Positions 11,040-22,176 of a stretch of 64,000 nt of DNA are shown here, piece by piece. Positions within the stretch are counted from its first letter, which is position 1; each line of letters opens with the position of its first letter. Source of the stretch: Alligator mississippiensis (taxonomy: Eukaryota > Chordata > Crocodylia > Alligatoridae); assembly GCF_030867095.1 (NCBI RefSeq), contig NC_081826.1, positions 252,258,251-252,322,250 on the forward strand, given 5' to 3'. Both the position numbers and the translations under genes were made by a program. Below the pieces are notes generated by a model, which did not search any database, had not been told where the DNA came from, and worked only from the letters and a program-made list of their open reading frames with translations.

Positions 11040-11865
11040 TTTCATTTTAATCATGGAAAAATGGGATGTGTGCAGTGGTGGGAGCCACCAGAGATAACCC
11101 GAGCAGGGTGTGGGACCCGGGGCAAATCAGCCCATACAGGCTCCTGCTCCCACTCTGATCCCATGGGCCCCAGACCTGAAGAAGCTGCTGCCACCATTGG
11201 CAGCAGCAGTGGTGCCATTGGGGGGGGGGGGGGAAGGGGGCAGCTAGCTGCTGGACGCTGAGCCACCACTCCACCCAGCTCCGCACCACTGCTTCTCTGC
11301 TTGGCTCCATGGGCCCCCCCAAAGTGCGGGGCCTGGAGCAGTCGCCCCAATTTGCCCCACCCTAGGGACAGGCCTGGGAGCCGCCCCCCCTCCCTGCGCC
11401 CCTAGGACAAGCCATGGCTTTATCTTGTGCCCCACTCCAACTCAGGGTGGGGTGGGCACAGGGGTCCCAGGAGCTCCGGCCCGGTGGCACAGCTGAGGCT
11501 GGTCCCACTCTGGCTCCAGGCCCCCTCTCGGTGGTACAGGGAGGCAGCCGGAGAAGGTACAGGGCTAGGTCGTGGTGAATTCATTGGTGTGGGGAGTGCC
11601 AGGCAACGACCCTGGGCACAGGGGAAGGGGCAGGCACCCTGGCTCCAGCCTTGATCCCAATCCTGGCTTGGCTCCGCTCCCTCCCAATCCCTGCCGGATC
11701 CCAGCCCGCCCCGTTCCCTTTCAGCACCTTCCCACGGCCCTTTCTCCTCCCCCTGCTCCTTCCCCCACAGACTTTCCCATCTGGGGGTGCGCATGTGCTC
11801 AGCCTCCCCCCCCTCCCCCCCAAATTTTCTCCCTCTGCCTATGCTCTTGAGTGTGGCACATTGCC
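11040..11865. other. GC-rich repeat debris with a 14-G run
   Basis: A homopolymer of 14 G lies at 11220-11233. Near 11335-11400 the sequence CAGTCGCCCCAATTTGCCCC and a CCTAGGGACAGGCCTGGGAGC block look like the end of a dispersed repeat. No exon was recognised; the long open frames come from low stop density in GC-rich DNA. Confidence 0.35.
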
Positions 11866-11867
11866 CA

Positions 11868-12020
11868 GGGTGGGGTAGGGGAGGCTGGGCCAGCAACTGC
11901 AATGGACCCAGCAGCCTTACCTGGGGTCCTGGGGGCCTCCAGGAGCTGCAGCTGCAGCACGCTTGCAGCAGGGAGCCTGACCAGCAGCCAGAATATGGCT
12001 CTGGTTTTGGGAGGGTCTCC
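11868..12020 (+). mobile_element. Fragment of the inverted-repeat DNA transposon family (18043, 20163)
   Basis: The block GGGGAGGCTGGGCCAGCAACTG, then CAGCAGCCTTACCTGGGGTC and CTGGGGGCC, is nearly the same as at 20290-20365 and is found inverted at 18290-18375. The terminal repeats are not seen here. Confidence 0.5.
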
Positions 12021-12179
12021 CAGGGTCAAACACCCACTCCCCCATGTCCCCAAGCTACAAGGTGTGCGGGCCGGGAGCGGTCCCAGGTTCTTGGGGGCTT
12101 TCGCGTGGCGCGGGCTGTGGCTAGCAGCCCTGGCACGCGGGTCGGGGAATGCAGGCCAGCGGGCTAGAATTAGGCACGG

Positions 12180-12780
12180 ACCCGTAAAGGTTGTTTAAGA
12201 TCATTTACTTACACCGCAGATGGTCGCGGTGCAGGCTGGAAAGACTTCCAGGAAAAGCTTCGCTTAAGTTCCAGTTTCAACTAGTAAGGACTCAGACAGA
12301 GCTCTGGATAAACTCACACGAAGCTTGCTAGACTTCATGGAACTTGCGCTCAGGGAAGGGTTCGTCGAGGGATCGTTCGGCGACGGGGAGAGGCCAGAGG
12401 TTGATCAGACCTCTATTGCCAGCTCTAAGGCACACGCGGGGTTTGATAAACTCCACAGCGCACCTAGAGTTCTCCTCAAGATGATTACGGAGTCCTCCCT
12501 TGTGAGGTTCTCCTCCGGAGATCTCCAAGTTGGGCAGAAACCGCTCAAGCTTCTTATACGGCTAGCAAGCCAATCGCTAGCCGCCACGTGGGAATAATTT
12601 AGAACTGGCCAATAGTGGGACACAAATTTGCATGCGAATGGCAGGAACTCCTTTGCACCATGCATTTCTCCTTTTGCAACTAAGAAATGCACCCTGCAAA
12701 GAAAGCTCCGAGTGGCGGGAAATAATTTAGCAGTGCCGAAGCACGCGCAAACAAAATCACACCCTTGGGTTGTGACACAA
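12180..12780 (-). mobile_element. Candidate LTR (minus strand)
   Basis: On the minus strand the segment could start TGTGTCACAACCC at 12779 and has a TATA-like GTATAAGAAGC (near 12555). Its style (palindromic CpG-containing patches, TATA-like box in the middle) resembles the candidate LTR at 47640-48222. No second LTR, primer-binding site or target duplication was found, so the call is tentative. Confidence 0.3.
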
Positions 12781-15700
12781 GGAAGTAGCCAGGACTTTGA
12801 CTTGCATCACAACTGGTACAGGGCAATCATTTACACATGTAGTTTGTGTGGGAATTATCTCAAATTAGCCATGACTGTTGAGGGGGTGGGGAGGAGACGG
12901 TGGAGGAGAGTGTTTTCTCAGAGGCACTTAAAATATGGGACAATCTGTAGGATCCCGGAATAAAAACCTTTGTTCTGAGAGAAATCTGATTTCTGTTTTT
13001 AGCCTGAGGAGCTAAGCTCCCTGGGCCTTTTGTGTGAAAAAACTTTCCTGACAAATATTCCTCAGTATGCACTGGACAGTGTATGGGAACAAAAAGGAAT
13101 CAGGTAAAATTATAGCTCATATAAGTCAAGAGAGCTTTGCCACTGATTTCAAGGAGACCAGGGTTTCGCCAGGAAAGTTTAATTCTGACTAAGTCATAAT
13201 TTAATATAATAGTTTTTTAATAGCAGTTTTTATTTATTGTAATATATTATACATTGTTTTGTAAGTTGTAATAGTAAACTGCTGCTTTACATTTTTAAGC
13301 GCAACAAAAATAGTAACAAAAAATAAAAAAACCTCAGTCTCTTACAACACTTGAATATTTCATATTACTTTTTTATACTCTGTGCAATTTACATTTGTCA
13401 TGTCATCTTTTTGGCTTATCGTATTAACAAGTTATTTACAAATATGACTCACTGAAAAACAAGTGATCAATTTCCCTATTTTTGTATCACAATGGCTGAG
13501 TACTTCGGGACTATGTGCCTTAATAGATCAGTAATTGTATTTTTTCCTTATACATATAGTATAAGAGGCCACATTTAAATCCCAGTTTGACCAAAATTAC
13601 TATGTATCTAACTGACCTGGTTATGTATGGAAAGAATTACAGCTGCAAAAAATGGGTGAATAATATAGGCAAAATGCTCTAGTGAAGGGGTGGCCAATCT
13701 ATGATGTGGTATGGGCAGCCTCTATGTGTAGCACAAGACAGGTCGGGAAAGGGCAGGCAGCACAGGGAAGATAGGGCAGGGAATAGAAGACAGAACAGCA
13801 GATTGGGCAGAAGGGGACTGGAGTTGCATTTAGGGAGGGCCCAGGACTTAATCTGTGGCATGCTAGCCATTACCCCAGCTGGGGTAGTTTTGGGGGGACC
13901 TGTGAGGTGCGGGGGCCTCTGTTCCACCTTGTCCTCCCACCCCAGCTCTGGCTGCGGCAAAGCCAAGCTGGCAGCTGCGACCTGCCACAGTCAAGAGGTT
14001 TGGGTGTGGGGTGGGAGGAGTTCCCCCACCTTGCAGGCCCCCACAGTTATCCTGACTGGGGTACTGGGGGGAGCCAAGCCGGGCCTGTGAGGTGAGGGTG
14101 CTCCATTCCTCCAATGCCCTGCCTGAGCCTCTTGACAGCAGCAGCATGCAGCTGCTGGCTTGGCTTTGCCAGGGCCAGAGCTAACATGAGGGAGGGGTGG
14201 GGAGGAAGAGGAAAGGAGCCCCCTCTTCTCACGCCCGGGGCAGCTCCCTCCAGGACTCCATCAGGGGTACCTTCCCCTTCCCTCCCCTGCTGCACAGGGA
14301 GGAGACTCTCGCTTCTCTGTGACAGCCATACAAGGCACATGTGATGAAGCCAGAATCACCTGCATTCAACCCTCGCAGGGAACCTGAACAAAAGTTCCTT
14401 AAGACACTCTATTCTAGAGCACTGTCAGCTAATAGCTGATTTAAGGAGGGTTAATTTTTCATGCAATTAGCCATTTTTAAAGTGCTCCACATCCACGAAT
14501 GTGTTCTTTGTTATAGCTGTAGAGTGCTTTCAGGGGCCTTATTGCAACTTGTGTAAGTGCCCTTAGTGGCATGATGTTTCCAGATGTTAATTCTTAGTAT
14601 GGACACTGCTCCCAAAAATGTTCTTTGCACAATGTTTAGCTAAGTGCTTCAACACAAAATGCATTTATATGCATGTAACCAGAGTTTACGCTGGTGGGGG
14701 CAGAGGGAGAGAATACATGAAGTGAAGCCCTATACCAGTATAATTTACTTGAATCCTGTGTAGAATTACTGTGGAAGAATCTGTGTAAACCACACTAGTG
14801 TAGGTATTGTGTGTCAGCAGCTTAGTCTAACATAGCTTTTTGCTCAAGGCAAATAGACTACTTCCTGTTTCCTTACCGACTAATAGTGAAAGGTAGTTAG
14901 CTGTGTTAGTTTGAAGTCAGGCAGAAGGCAGGGAATGGTGACACCTTTAACAACTAATGGCAATGCATATGATAGTGCCCACTGTGTGCACCTGGATTGG
15001 AATAACTGCTTGTCTGCCATCTCTGGATCTTGGTGTAGTTTACATTGGTGTCTAGGACCCAGTGCAAACAAGCTGTGTGCCCAAGACCTAGTGGTTCCAC
15101 CTTTTCTTAAAATTGTTAGCTATTTTCAAAATATATGTAATTATATATTCAAATATGTTAGGATTTCCAACTGAAGATCTGAAATAACACCTCCCTGATA
15201 TGAGTGGGACATTTAGCACCTCTTAGATCTGCTTCAGTATTCAAGCAGACATTATTGTTATACTTCATTCATGATTTCAAGGATTTCTTCACAATCATAA
15301 CAGCTATAGATTTACTTAAAAAAATAACGGTTTGATTCCAGAATACAAGGAAGAAGCTTAGAAGATGTGTGGGTACTCCATACTACCACGCACACTCTTC
15401 CCCATTCAAATTATGCCTTTGTGTTTAGCAAATCAGGGATTCAACTATGTGAGTGCTTGTGAGCTAGAGAAAAAAAATTTGCATGACAACTGACCAAGAG
15501 AACTGCTTTTGCATCCAGATCACTTGATGTCCAGTGTAAGATCTTGCCCATGGAAATCAGATATTTAAAAGACAGTTGAGTGAAATTAAATTAGTTATAA
15601 CAAATAGTGAAACCAACTAGTTACCCTACAGAAGAGGTCTGAAATGACCAAGTGAAATGTGATGATTAGAAAAACTGAGTTTATGTGCACACTGCACACA

Positions 15701-15785
15701 GATTCCTACTTCATAAACACATTTCCTTCACACAGTCTCTATAGTATATTCTGAGAAGTTTGATTCCCCATCAAACTATGGGGAA
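12781..15785. other. No gene seen
   Basis: 13190-13440 is strongly AT-rich. A GC-richer repeat-like block runs from about 13686 (GGGGTGGCCAAT, similar to hAT-type ends) to 14330; a matching right terminus was not found. The rest looks like unique non-coding DNA. Confidence 0.35.
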
Positions 15786-15789
15786 CTAT

Positions 15790-16660
15790 GGAGAAGTATG
15801 GTCATACTAGAGGATAGGCTGGCAATCCAGGCCAACTTCAACAGGCTCGCGAGGTAGGTGGATCAAAACCTGATGGCATTCAACATGGAAAAATGCAAGG
15901 TGTTTCACTCTGAGAGATAAAACCCACATCATACTTATAGGCTCAGCGGTGCTACACTCATTAGCACCACGACCAAAAGAGACTTGGGGGGTCATGATTG
16001 ACCACCAGATGAACATGAGCCACCAATGCAATGCTGCAGTAGCAAAGCGAATAAAACTCTGTCTTGCATCTACTGATGCATCTCAAGTAAGACCCAGGAG
16101 GTTATTCTCCTGCTTTATTTGGCCTTGGTGAGGCCGCAGCTGGAGTACTGTGTCCAATTCTGGGCTCCACAGTTCAGAAAGGGTGTGGAAAATCTTGAGA
16201 GAGTCTAGAGGAGAGCCATGCACATGATCAGAGCACAAGAGAGCAGGTCTTATGAGGAGAGGCTGAGAGCCATGGAACTCTTCAGTCTGAAGAAGCGAAG
16301 GCTCAGGGGTGATTTGGTGGCTGCCTATAAGTACATAAGGGGTATGCATCAGGAACTGGGAGAACATCTGTTCACCAGGGCAACCCAAGAGAAGACAAGG
16401 ACTAAAGGTCACAAACTGCTGGAAGACTATTTTAGACTGGATATAAGGAAAAACTTCTTTACCATCTGAGTCTCCAGAGTCTGGAACAGATTTCCCTGAG
16501 AGGTGGTGCATGACTCTGGACACTTCCAAGAAACACTTGAATACTTATCTTGCTGGGATCATTTGGCACCAGCTGACTTCCTGCCCTTTGGGCATGGGGC
16601 TGGACCCGATGATCTCACGAGGTCCCTTCCAGCCCTAATATGAAATCTCTGAAATCTAAG
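15790..16660 (+). mobile_element. CR1 LINE copy C, degraded 3' third
   Basis: Starts just after the reverse transcriptase active site. Recognisable blocks are CKVFHS, a LGVMIDHQMNMSHQC thumb block, LEYCVQFWAPQF-like sequence, and an 83-codon open piece at 16218-16469. It ends with GATGATCTCACGAGGTCCCTTC and a short TGAAATCT tail at about 16645. Several stops and frameshifts (for example TAG at 16206) make it older than copies A, D, F and G. Confidence 0.85.
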
Positions 16661-18040
16661 TCAATATGATCTAAAGGGATTCATCAAAAATATAAGCTCT
16701 TTTGTTCATTATATAGCTATGTGTTAAAAAAGAAAGCTGTTGTAATAAATGTTGCTGCTGTTTATTGTGATATAACAGGGGAATTACAGCACTTTTAGCA
16801 TTTGCCTTGATTAGGTTCAGCTGACCAGATCTTTCTAAAAGAAAAAAAAGTATTAAGGTTGAAAATGTGTTTCAGTGGAGTCCAGCTAACAGTACCCCAA
16901 TATGTATACTTGTTTTATAGAAATCATATAATTTTAAAAGTTTTGAGACATGCTCCTAAAATTAACCTGGAATTTTTCAAGCATTGTGGGATACAATCTT
17001 GAGTCCCACTGAGCTGTGATTTAGCACAGAGGCAAAGATAGGTTTTACTTTTCTTTCCAGCCTGGGTGAAGATGGAAGCCAATAGAGTCCCAGACTTGCA
17101 AAATTTGCACTTTTTAGCAACAGCCCACAAAAAACCATTCTGTTAGTATGGGACTGACAAGCCCTAGGGAACTCCAGCCATGCTATTTTCTCAGTCACTG
17201 CTTCTACACCTCTTAATAATTCCCTAGCAGGAATGCATCAGTAGCTGGTTATGTCAGTTTTGCTGTTTCTGATAATGGATTAGTTCAAAACAGAAACAGT
17301 AGGAGCCAGGTCGCCTTGTAACTCTAAAACTTCTCTCCGCCACACCACTTCACATAAATCTACCAATGCATGATGCATGGAATTTCAGGTGGATATTTTT
17401 TTTGTTTTTGTGGAGAAGCTATTCAAAAAGGTGAAAATCCTTATAACTCTGTTTTATTAAACAGCAAGTGCAATGTTGGTGGCTACTTGGCGGCAATTTT
17501 GATGGCTTCTTTCTATCTGTAATTGTTGTGCATTGAGGTGAAAATCAAAATTGGCCAGAGCAACTTAAAACATATAACTTTTATAGCAAACAACTGAAGC
17601 TTGTACAATATTTTATATCGTAGATATATTATACTGTTATTGTTTAATCTTTTTTATTATATTTGCTGTCATTTCTTAAAATATCAATAAACAATATTTT
17701 AAACGTGTAAAACTGCTGCAAGAAGGTTTTCCTGTGTGTTTGAGGGAATGAGGTTGGTAGTAAAACTGTGTATATCTTTCTCTTAACATTTTTACCAGGC
17801 ATTTCTTATAAGGGGGCTGTTACCAGATTGTAAATGAGCCTGTTTTCTCTCAAGAGGCAAAAGTATGTGTGCATATGTGCAATGTGGATCTGTTTCTCAG
17901 TGGGCAGACATTTGTGGATGGGTATACAACTGTCACAGTATTAACACCCACAAGTGTTAAAAAACTATGAGGTTGTCTTAAGAATCATGAGCTTTAAAAA
18001 AAATGCTGTATATTTTTTATGTGCTGTTAGGTTTTGAGCC
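16661..18040. other. No gene seen
   Basis: AT-rich unique sequence. AATAAA hexamers occur (for example near 17688) but no exon precedes them. Confidence 0.35.
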
Positions 18041-18042
18041 TT

Positions 18043-18474
18043 TGGGGCACATCCAGATGATCGTGCACATGTGGTTCACAGTGCCTCAAAGCTGTTTGAT
18101 GCACTGCAAACTGCATACAGTGCATGTGTATTGATTTGCAGTGCAGCACCAAAATTTGACACTGGGAGATCCTGGTGTCAAAAAAAACTGCTGCAAGAAA
18201 AAGTGGTACAGTACACATGGCAGCAGTGTGCCACCAGAAATGGAGCCTGGTTGGTCAGAGCCACACTCTGGCTGCCAGCCAGGCTGCAAGTGGTGGACTG
18301 GTGCTGCTGCTGCCCTGGACGACCCCCCCAGGACTCCAGTAAGGCTACTGCAGCCTCCCCTACCCCATCTGGGTTGATTTGCCACATGCAGGGGCTTGCC
18401 CTTAGACAAAAAGCAGTGGTACAAATATGCGCTACTGCGTTTTGTGCCATGGGAAACATGTCTGGATGCGCCCA
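18043..18474 (-). mobile_element. 432-bp DNA transposon with terminal inverted repeats
   Basis: The left end TGGGGCACATCCAGATG and the right end (complement TGGGCGCATCCAGAC) form an inverted repeat of ~15 bases. The right flank is TA and the left is TT, so a TA duplication with one mutation is possible. The interior holds, inverted, the AGCCTTAC-GGGTCCTGGGGG block also found at 11.9 and 20.3 kb, so this is a compact member of that family. No transposase. Confidence 0.65.
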
Positions 18475-18708
18475 TAGGGTCCATTTTGGGCCACATTTTA
18501 AGTTTTCTTCTGTTATTATGAAAGCTAGAAAGTTAAATTAAAACAAGTATCTCTGCTTTTCATGTAATTACATAAAGCTGTACCTTTAAGCAAAATAAAT
18601 ACCAGAAGATACCTTAAAATTGTAAGAGTTGGCAATACTGAAATATTGTAGGACACTCTTGGAACAGTGGCTGTCTGAGAAATGCTTTATGATGGACATA
18701 TTCTAAGA

Positions 18709-19031
18709 CAGTGATTCTCAACCCGGGTGCCACAGCATCCTGGGGTGTCTTGAGATCCTTTCAATGGTGCTCCAGGGTGCCACATGATGTCCATATAATA
18801 GCAGCACTGTTAGGTGTGCAAATGTAATTCCTAGCATAAGTCCAGAGATTTCATATAGGAATCCATAGTGCTAAAAACATTCTGATTTGTGGTCTGAGTT
18901 CTTTGCAACAAAAATATTGCCCTGTTTTTTTTCCATAGTCAAAAAAAAGTGAAAACTAAACGGGCATTTTCCAAGGGGTGCCTTGGGTCTAACAAGGGGT
19001 GCCTTGAGTCTAAAAAGGTTGAGAACCACTA
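18709..19031. mobile_element. hAT-type MITE
   Basis: The left end CAGTGATTCTCAACC and right end GGTTGAGAACCACTA are inverted repeats typical of hAT MITEs. Internal GGTGCCTTGRGTCTAA is repeated. No 8-bp target duplication survives. Partial relatives lie at 19622 and 61444. Confidence 0.75.
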
Positions 19032-19621
19032 CTTTGATGAGTTTCTGGCCTGTGGATTAGGCTTCTCCATATATGAGAGGCGATAGTGGTGGGGAGGGGG
19101 GACACAGTGGGTCCTCTTAAAGCTCCAGGCCCTTAAAGCAAATGATTAGATGAAAATCTCAGTTTTCATTAGAAAAAGTATCTAAACTTCATTATCTTGG
19201 ACAAAGCTTGAAACCATGAATATAATGTCAAAAAATAGCATGCAAATAAAAACACTTGACACTGAATTTAAAACAGCTTGTAATTTTTAGGTCCTACTTG
19301 TGATTTTTGAACATTTGATGTTGGCAGCCCTCTCTTCTGAGGGGGACAGTGGCTGGAAGAGAAGAGATTGTGTTGTTCTGTCACTCCTTGGGCATGCCTA
19401 CACTAAAAACTTACCATAGCAGGCAGCAGTGTATTCAAACACTGCATGCTGCTCCACAATCACTACCTCCCCAACCAGAAGCAGTGGAGCTGGAGGTGGT
19501 AGCATGTGCCAAGTAGTGTAGCATCTTTGAGCACCCACTGCTTGGCATGGTATGTTTGTGTTTTAGATGTGGCTAAGGAATGAGCAGTAGCCGGAGAGCT
19601 AGGACTGAGAATATGTCTACA

Positions 19622-19825
19622 CCACTGATTCTCAACCAGGGTGCTGCAGCACAAGGTAAGCCCAGGGATTTCAAAGAGGATTCCCTAGTGTTGAAAGAAT
19701 TCTGACCAGTTGTGGTCTTTCTGAGTTCTTTGCACAAACTTTTTTTCTGTAGCCAAAAATCAGGTGAAACTAAGAGCTGACATTTCTCAGGGGCTGACTT
19801 GAGTCTAGAGAGGAGTCCCCAGGCA
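19622..19825. mobile_element. hAT-type MITE, right end missing
   Basis: CACTGATTCTCAACCAGGGTGC followed by TTGTGGTCTTTCTGAGTTCTTTGC and GACTTGAGTCTAGA matches the elements at 18709 and 61444 in order. It lacks the terminal GGTTGAGAACC. Confidence 0.6.
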
Positions 19826-19979
19826 CAGAGCTGGGAGACTGAGGGGGGGTGCACTTGTACTCCCCTTTGAGTCTTGCTCTGCCTAAAGCAAAACAAACTG
19901 CCAGGAAGTGGCAGCAGCATTTCTAGTCAGGCAGTGCTGAGGGAGTTAATTAATGGCTGGCTACAATCCACCTGATCGT

Positions 19980-20162
19980 AGAAAATTAGGGTTGGAAGGG
20001 ACCTCAGGAGATCTTCTAGTCCAACCCCCTGCTCAAACCAGGACCATCCCCACCTAGATCATCCCAGCAAAGGCTTTGTCTACCCAGGTCTTAAAAACTT
20101 ATAAGGATGGAGATTCTGCAACTTCTCTGTGTAACCTGTTCCAGTGCTTTACTACCCTCCTA
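19980..20162 (-). mobile_element. Old CR1 3' end (copy H), first half
   Basis: Minus-strand CR1 tail region: GAAAATTAGGGTTGGAAGGG, then GACCTCAGGAGATC, is the complement of a typical CR1 3' end. It continues through CAGTGCTTTACTACCCTCCTA, where it stops at 20162. The expected continuation (CTAATATCTAACCTAAACTTCC) reappears at 27100 after 6.9 kb of inserted DNA. Confidence 0.8.
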
Positions 20163-21148
20163 GGCCATGTCCAGATGAGCATGGACATTTGGTTCCCTGG
20201 GGACAAGAAGCAGCTGCATACCTTGTGCCATTGCTTCTTTTCCCCCGGGAATGCCTCTAGTGCAGGGCAGTTTACCTCGGATGGGGTAGAACAGACTGGG
20301 TCCAGCAACTGTGCTGGCCCCAGCAGCCTTACCTGGGGTCCTGGGGGCCAGGGGAGCTGCAGCTTTACCTGGGATCCTGCAGAACAGAGCCAGACTGGCA
20401 GCCATGCTCTAGCAAGCCAGGCTCCGGTTTTGGGTGGCGTGCACTGCAGCCACATAATGCCACCCCACATTTTTTCTGCCTGGGTTCTTTTGACCCTGGG
20501 ATCTCCTGAGGTCAACTCCTTCACCCTCATGCAAGGTAGCAGTGCAGGAAACACCTAAATGTTTTGGGTTTTTTGTCCCCAGCTTCAGCGAGAGACGCAC
20601 AGGCGGAAGCCTGTCATGCCCCTGTTGAGCCCAGGGACCACCGGGACCCTGACCCGGACTCCCAGCGCAGCCAGAGGTAGGTGGGGCCCGCGGCAGGGGA
20701 GGGAGGGACCCCAACCCAGTCAGCTGCAGGGCAGCTGAGTGGAGCCAAGGAGGGACACCCCCTCTCCCCCCAGTTCCTACTTGGCCCAGCCCCCAGGGAG
20801 TTATGCAACTGGAGCCTTGCAAACAGGACGCACAAACAGGTGTGCTTCTGGGCGCAGGGTGAGAGTTGGTATGGGAGTTAGTGCAGGAGGGTAAGTGGGA
20901 GGGCCTGAGGCCCTGCCAGTGAGCCACAGAGTAGATAGTCACAGAAGTAGCTGGACTACCAGCGGCACAATGCAGATGGCCACATGCTGCACCCCGAGGG
21001 TCCCCTCGGAGTATGAGGCCTCCCCCTGTGGCACTCGTGAGGTCTCTACCAAGACAAAGCCCATGGTTCCGGGCTCCACGCAGACGGAGCTTCTGGCTCT
21101 CGGCTGTGGGGGCTGTCTGCACGTTTCCAGGCACATGGGACTGGGAGC

Positions 21149-22030
21149 ATGGCCACCTCCCCTTGTGAGGTTTGCTCCACTTTGGAGTCTCTGGGGCACC
21201 AGACAAAGGAGCTCCATGCCGCAGTCCAAAGACTGCGTGCCATCAGGGATGGTGAGCAGGAGATAGACACCTACTGCCAGGCCCTTCACCCCCTGGAGGC
21301 TGAGGATAGACCAAGGTCACCTTCCAGAACAAGGGAGGACTCACGGATCTCCCATACTGTCCAGCCAGGGGGTTGGACCAAGGTAGTCAACGGCCCCAAG
21401 GCCTGCTGCACTAGGGTCCCCTCCCCTCTGGAGCTTTGCAACAGGTATGAACCTCTTGCAGCCACAGTAGAGCCTGCAGAGCTGCCAGCTCTTGCAGGCA
21501 ACAGAGGCTGACTCACAGATACTGTCCTTGCTCTCCCTAAGGCCACATGCAGAGTGCTCGTTGTGGGACACCCCTTCCTGAGGAGGACCGAGGGCGCAAT
21601 CTGCCACCCTGACCCCTTAGCTTGGGAGGTCTGGTGCCTCCCGGGAGCCCGTATCTGGGATGTAGCTGAGAGGATCCCAAAGCTCATCCAGCCCACCGAC
21701 ATCTACCCTATGCTCCTTATCCATGTGGGCATGAATGACATGGCTCGGAGCAATCCCAACTGGGTCATGAGAGGCAAGTGGGGCTTCGGGGGCTGGGAGT
21801 GCAGGTGGTGTTTTCCTTGATCCTCCCAGTTTAGGGTTATGGGCTGAGGAGGGAGAGGAGGATCAAGGTAGTTAACCAAAGACTGCAGCACTGGTGTCAT
21901 CATGAAGGCTTCGGCGCTCTTTGGTGGAAGAGGCAGTGGTCTGCTGGGAAGAGATGGCCTCCACCTCGCTGCACTGGGGAGGAGGCTCTTCTCAGCCAGA
22001 CTGGTTGACCTGCTCGACCAGGCTTTAAAC
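21149..22030 (+). pseudogene. CR1 ORF1 relic: Cys pair, coiled coil and SGNH esterase domain
   Basis: ORF1 of CR1 is known to carry an esterase (SGNH/GDSL hydrolase) domain. Here the N-terminal part (120 codons from 21149) has CEVC followed by a likely coiled coil. The esterase is spread over shifted frames. LVVGHPFLRRTE (21556 onward) sits where block I GDS is expected, so the catalytic Ser is lost. HVGMND (21724-21741) is the block III Asn motif, and GRDGLHLAA (Asp at 21953, His at 21962) is the block V Asp-x-x-His. It ends LLDQALN and a stop at about 22030. Frame breaks show it is dead. Confidence 0.75.
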
Positions 22031-22176
22031 TAAGCCTGCCAGAGGACTGGGGGACTACTGCCACAGCAAGCCCACTGGGCAACTTTTGCAAATCCAGCAG
22101 ACTAAGCCATGCAAGGGAACCCACCCCTACCCCAGCCCCGGAATGATGTGTAGGGAAGACTAGAGCATCCAATGGG

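Noticed and set aside
11427..12198. Long overlapping open frames in GC-rich DNA
   Set aside because: Open on both strands in several frames, no domain or motif, proline- and glycine-rich; explained by low stop-codon frequency in GC-rich sequence.
13686..14340. hAT element starting GGGGTGGCCAAT
   Set aside because: Only one possible end was found, with no matching inverted end or target duplication, so it is left as unassigned repeat-like DNA.
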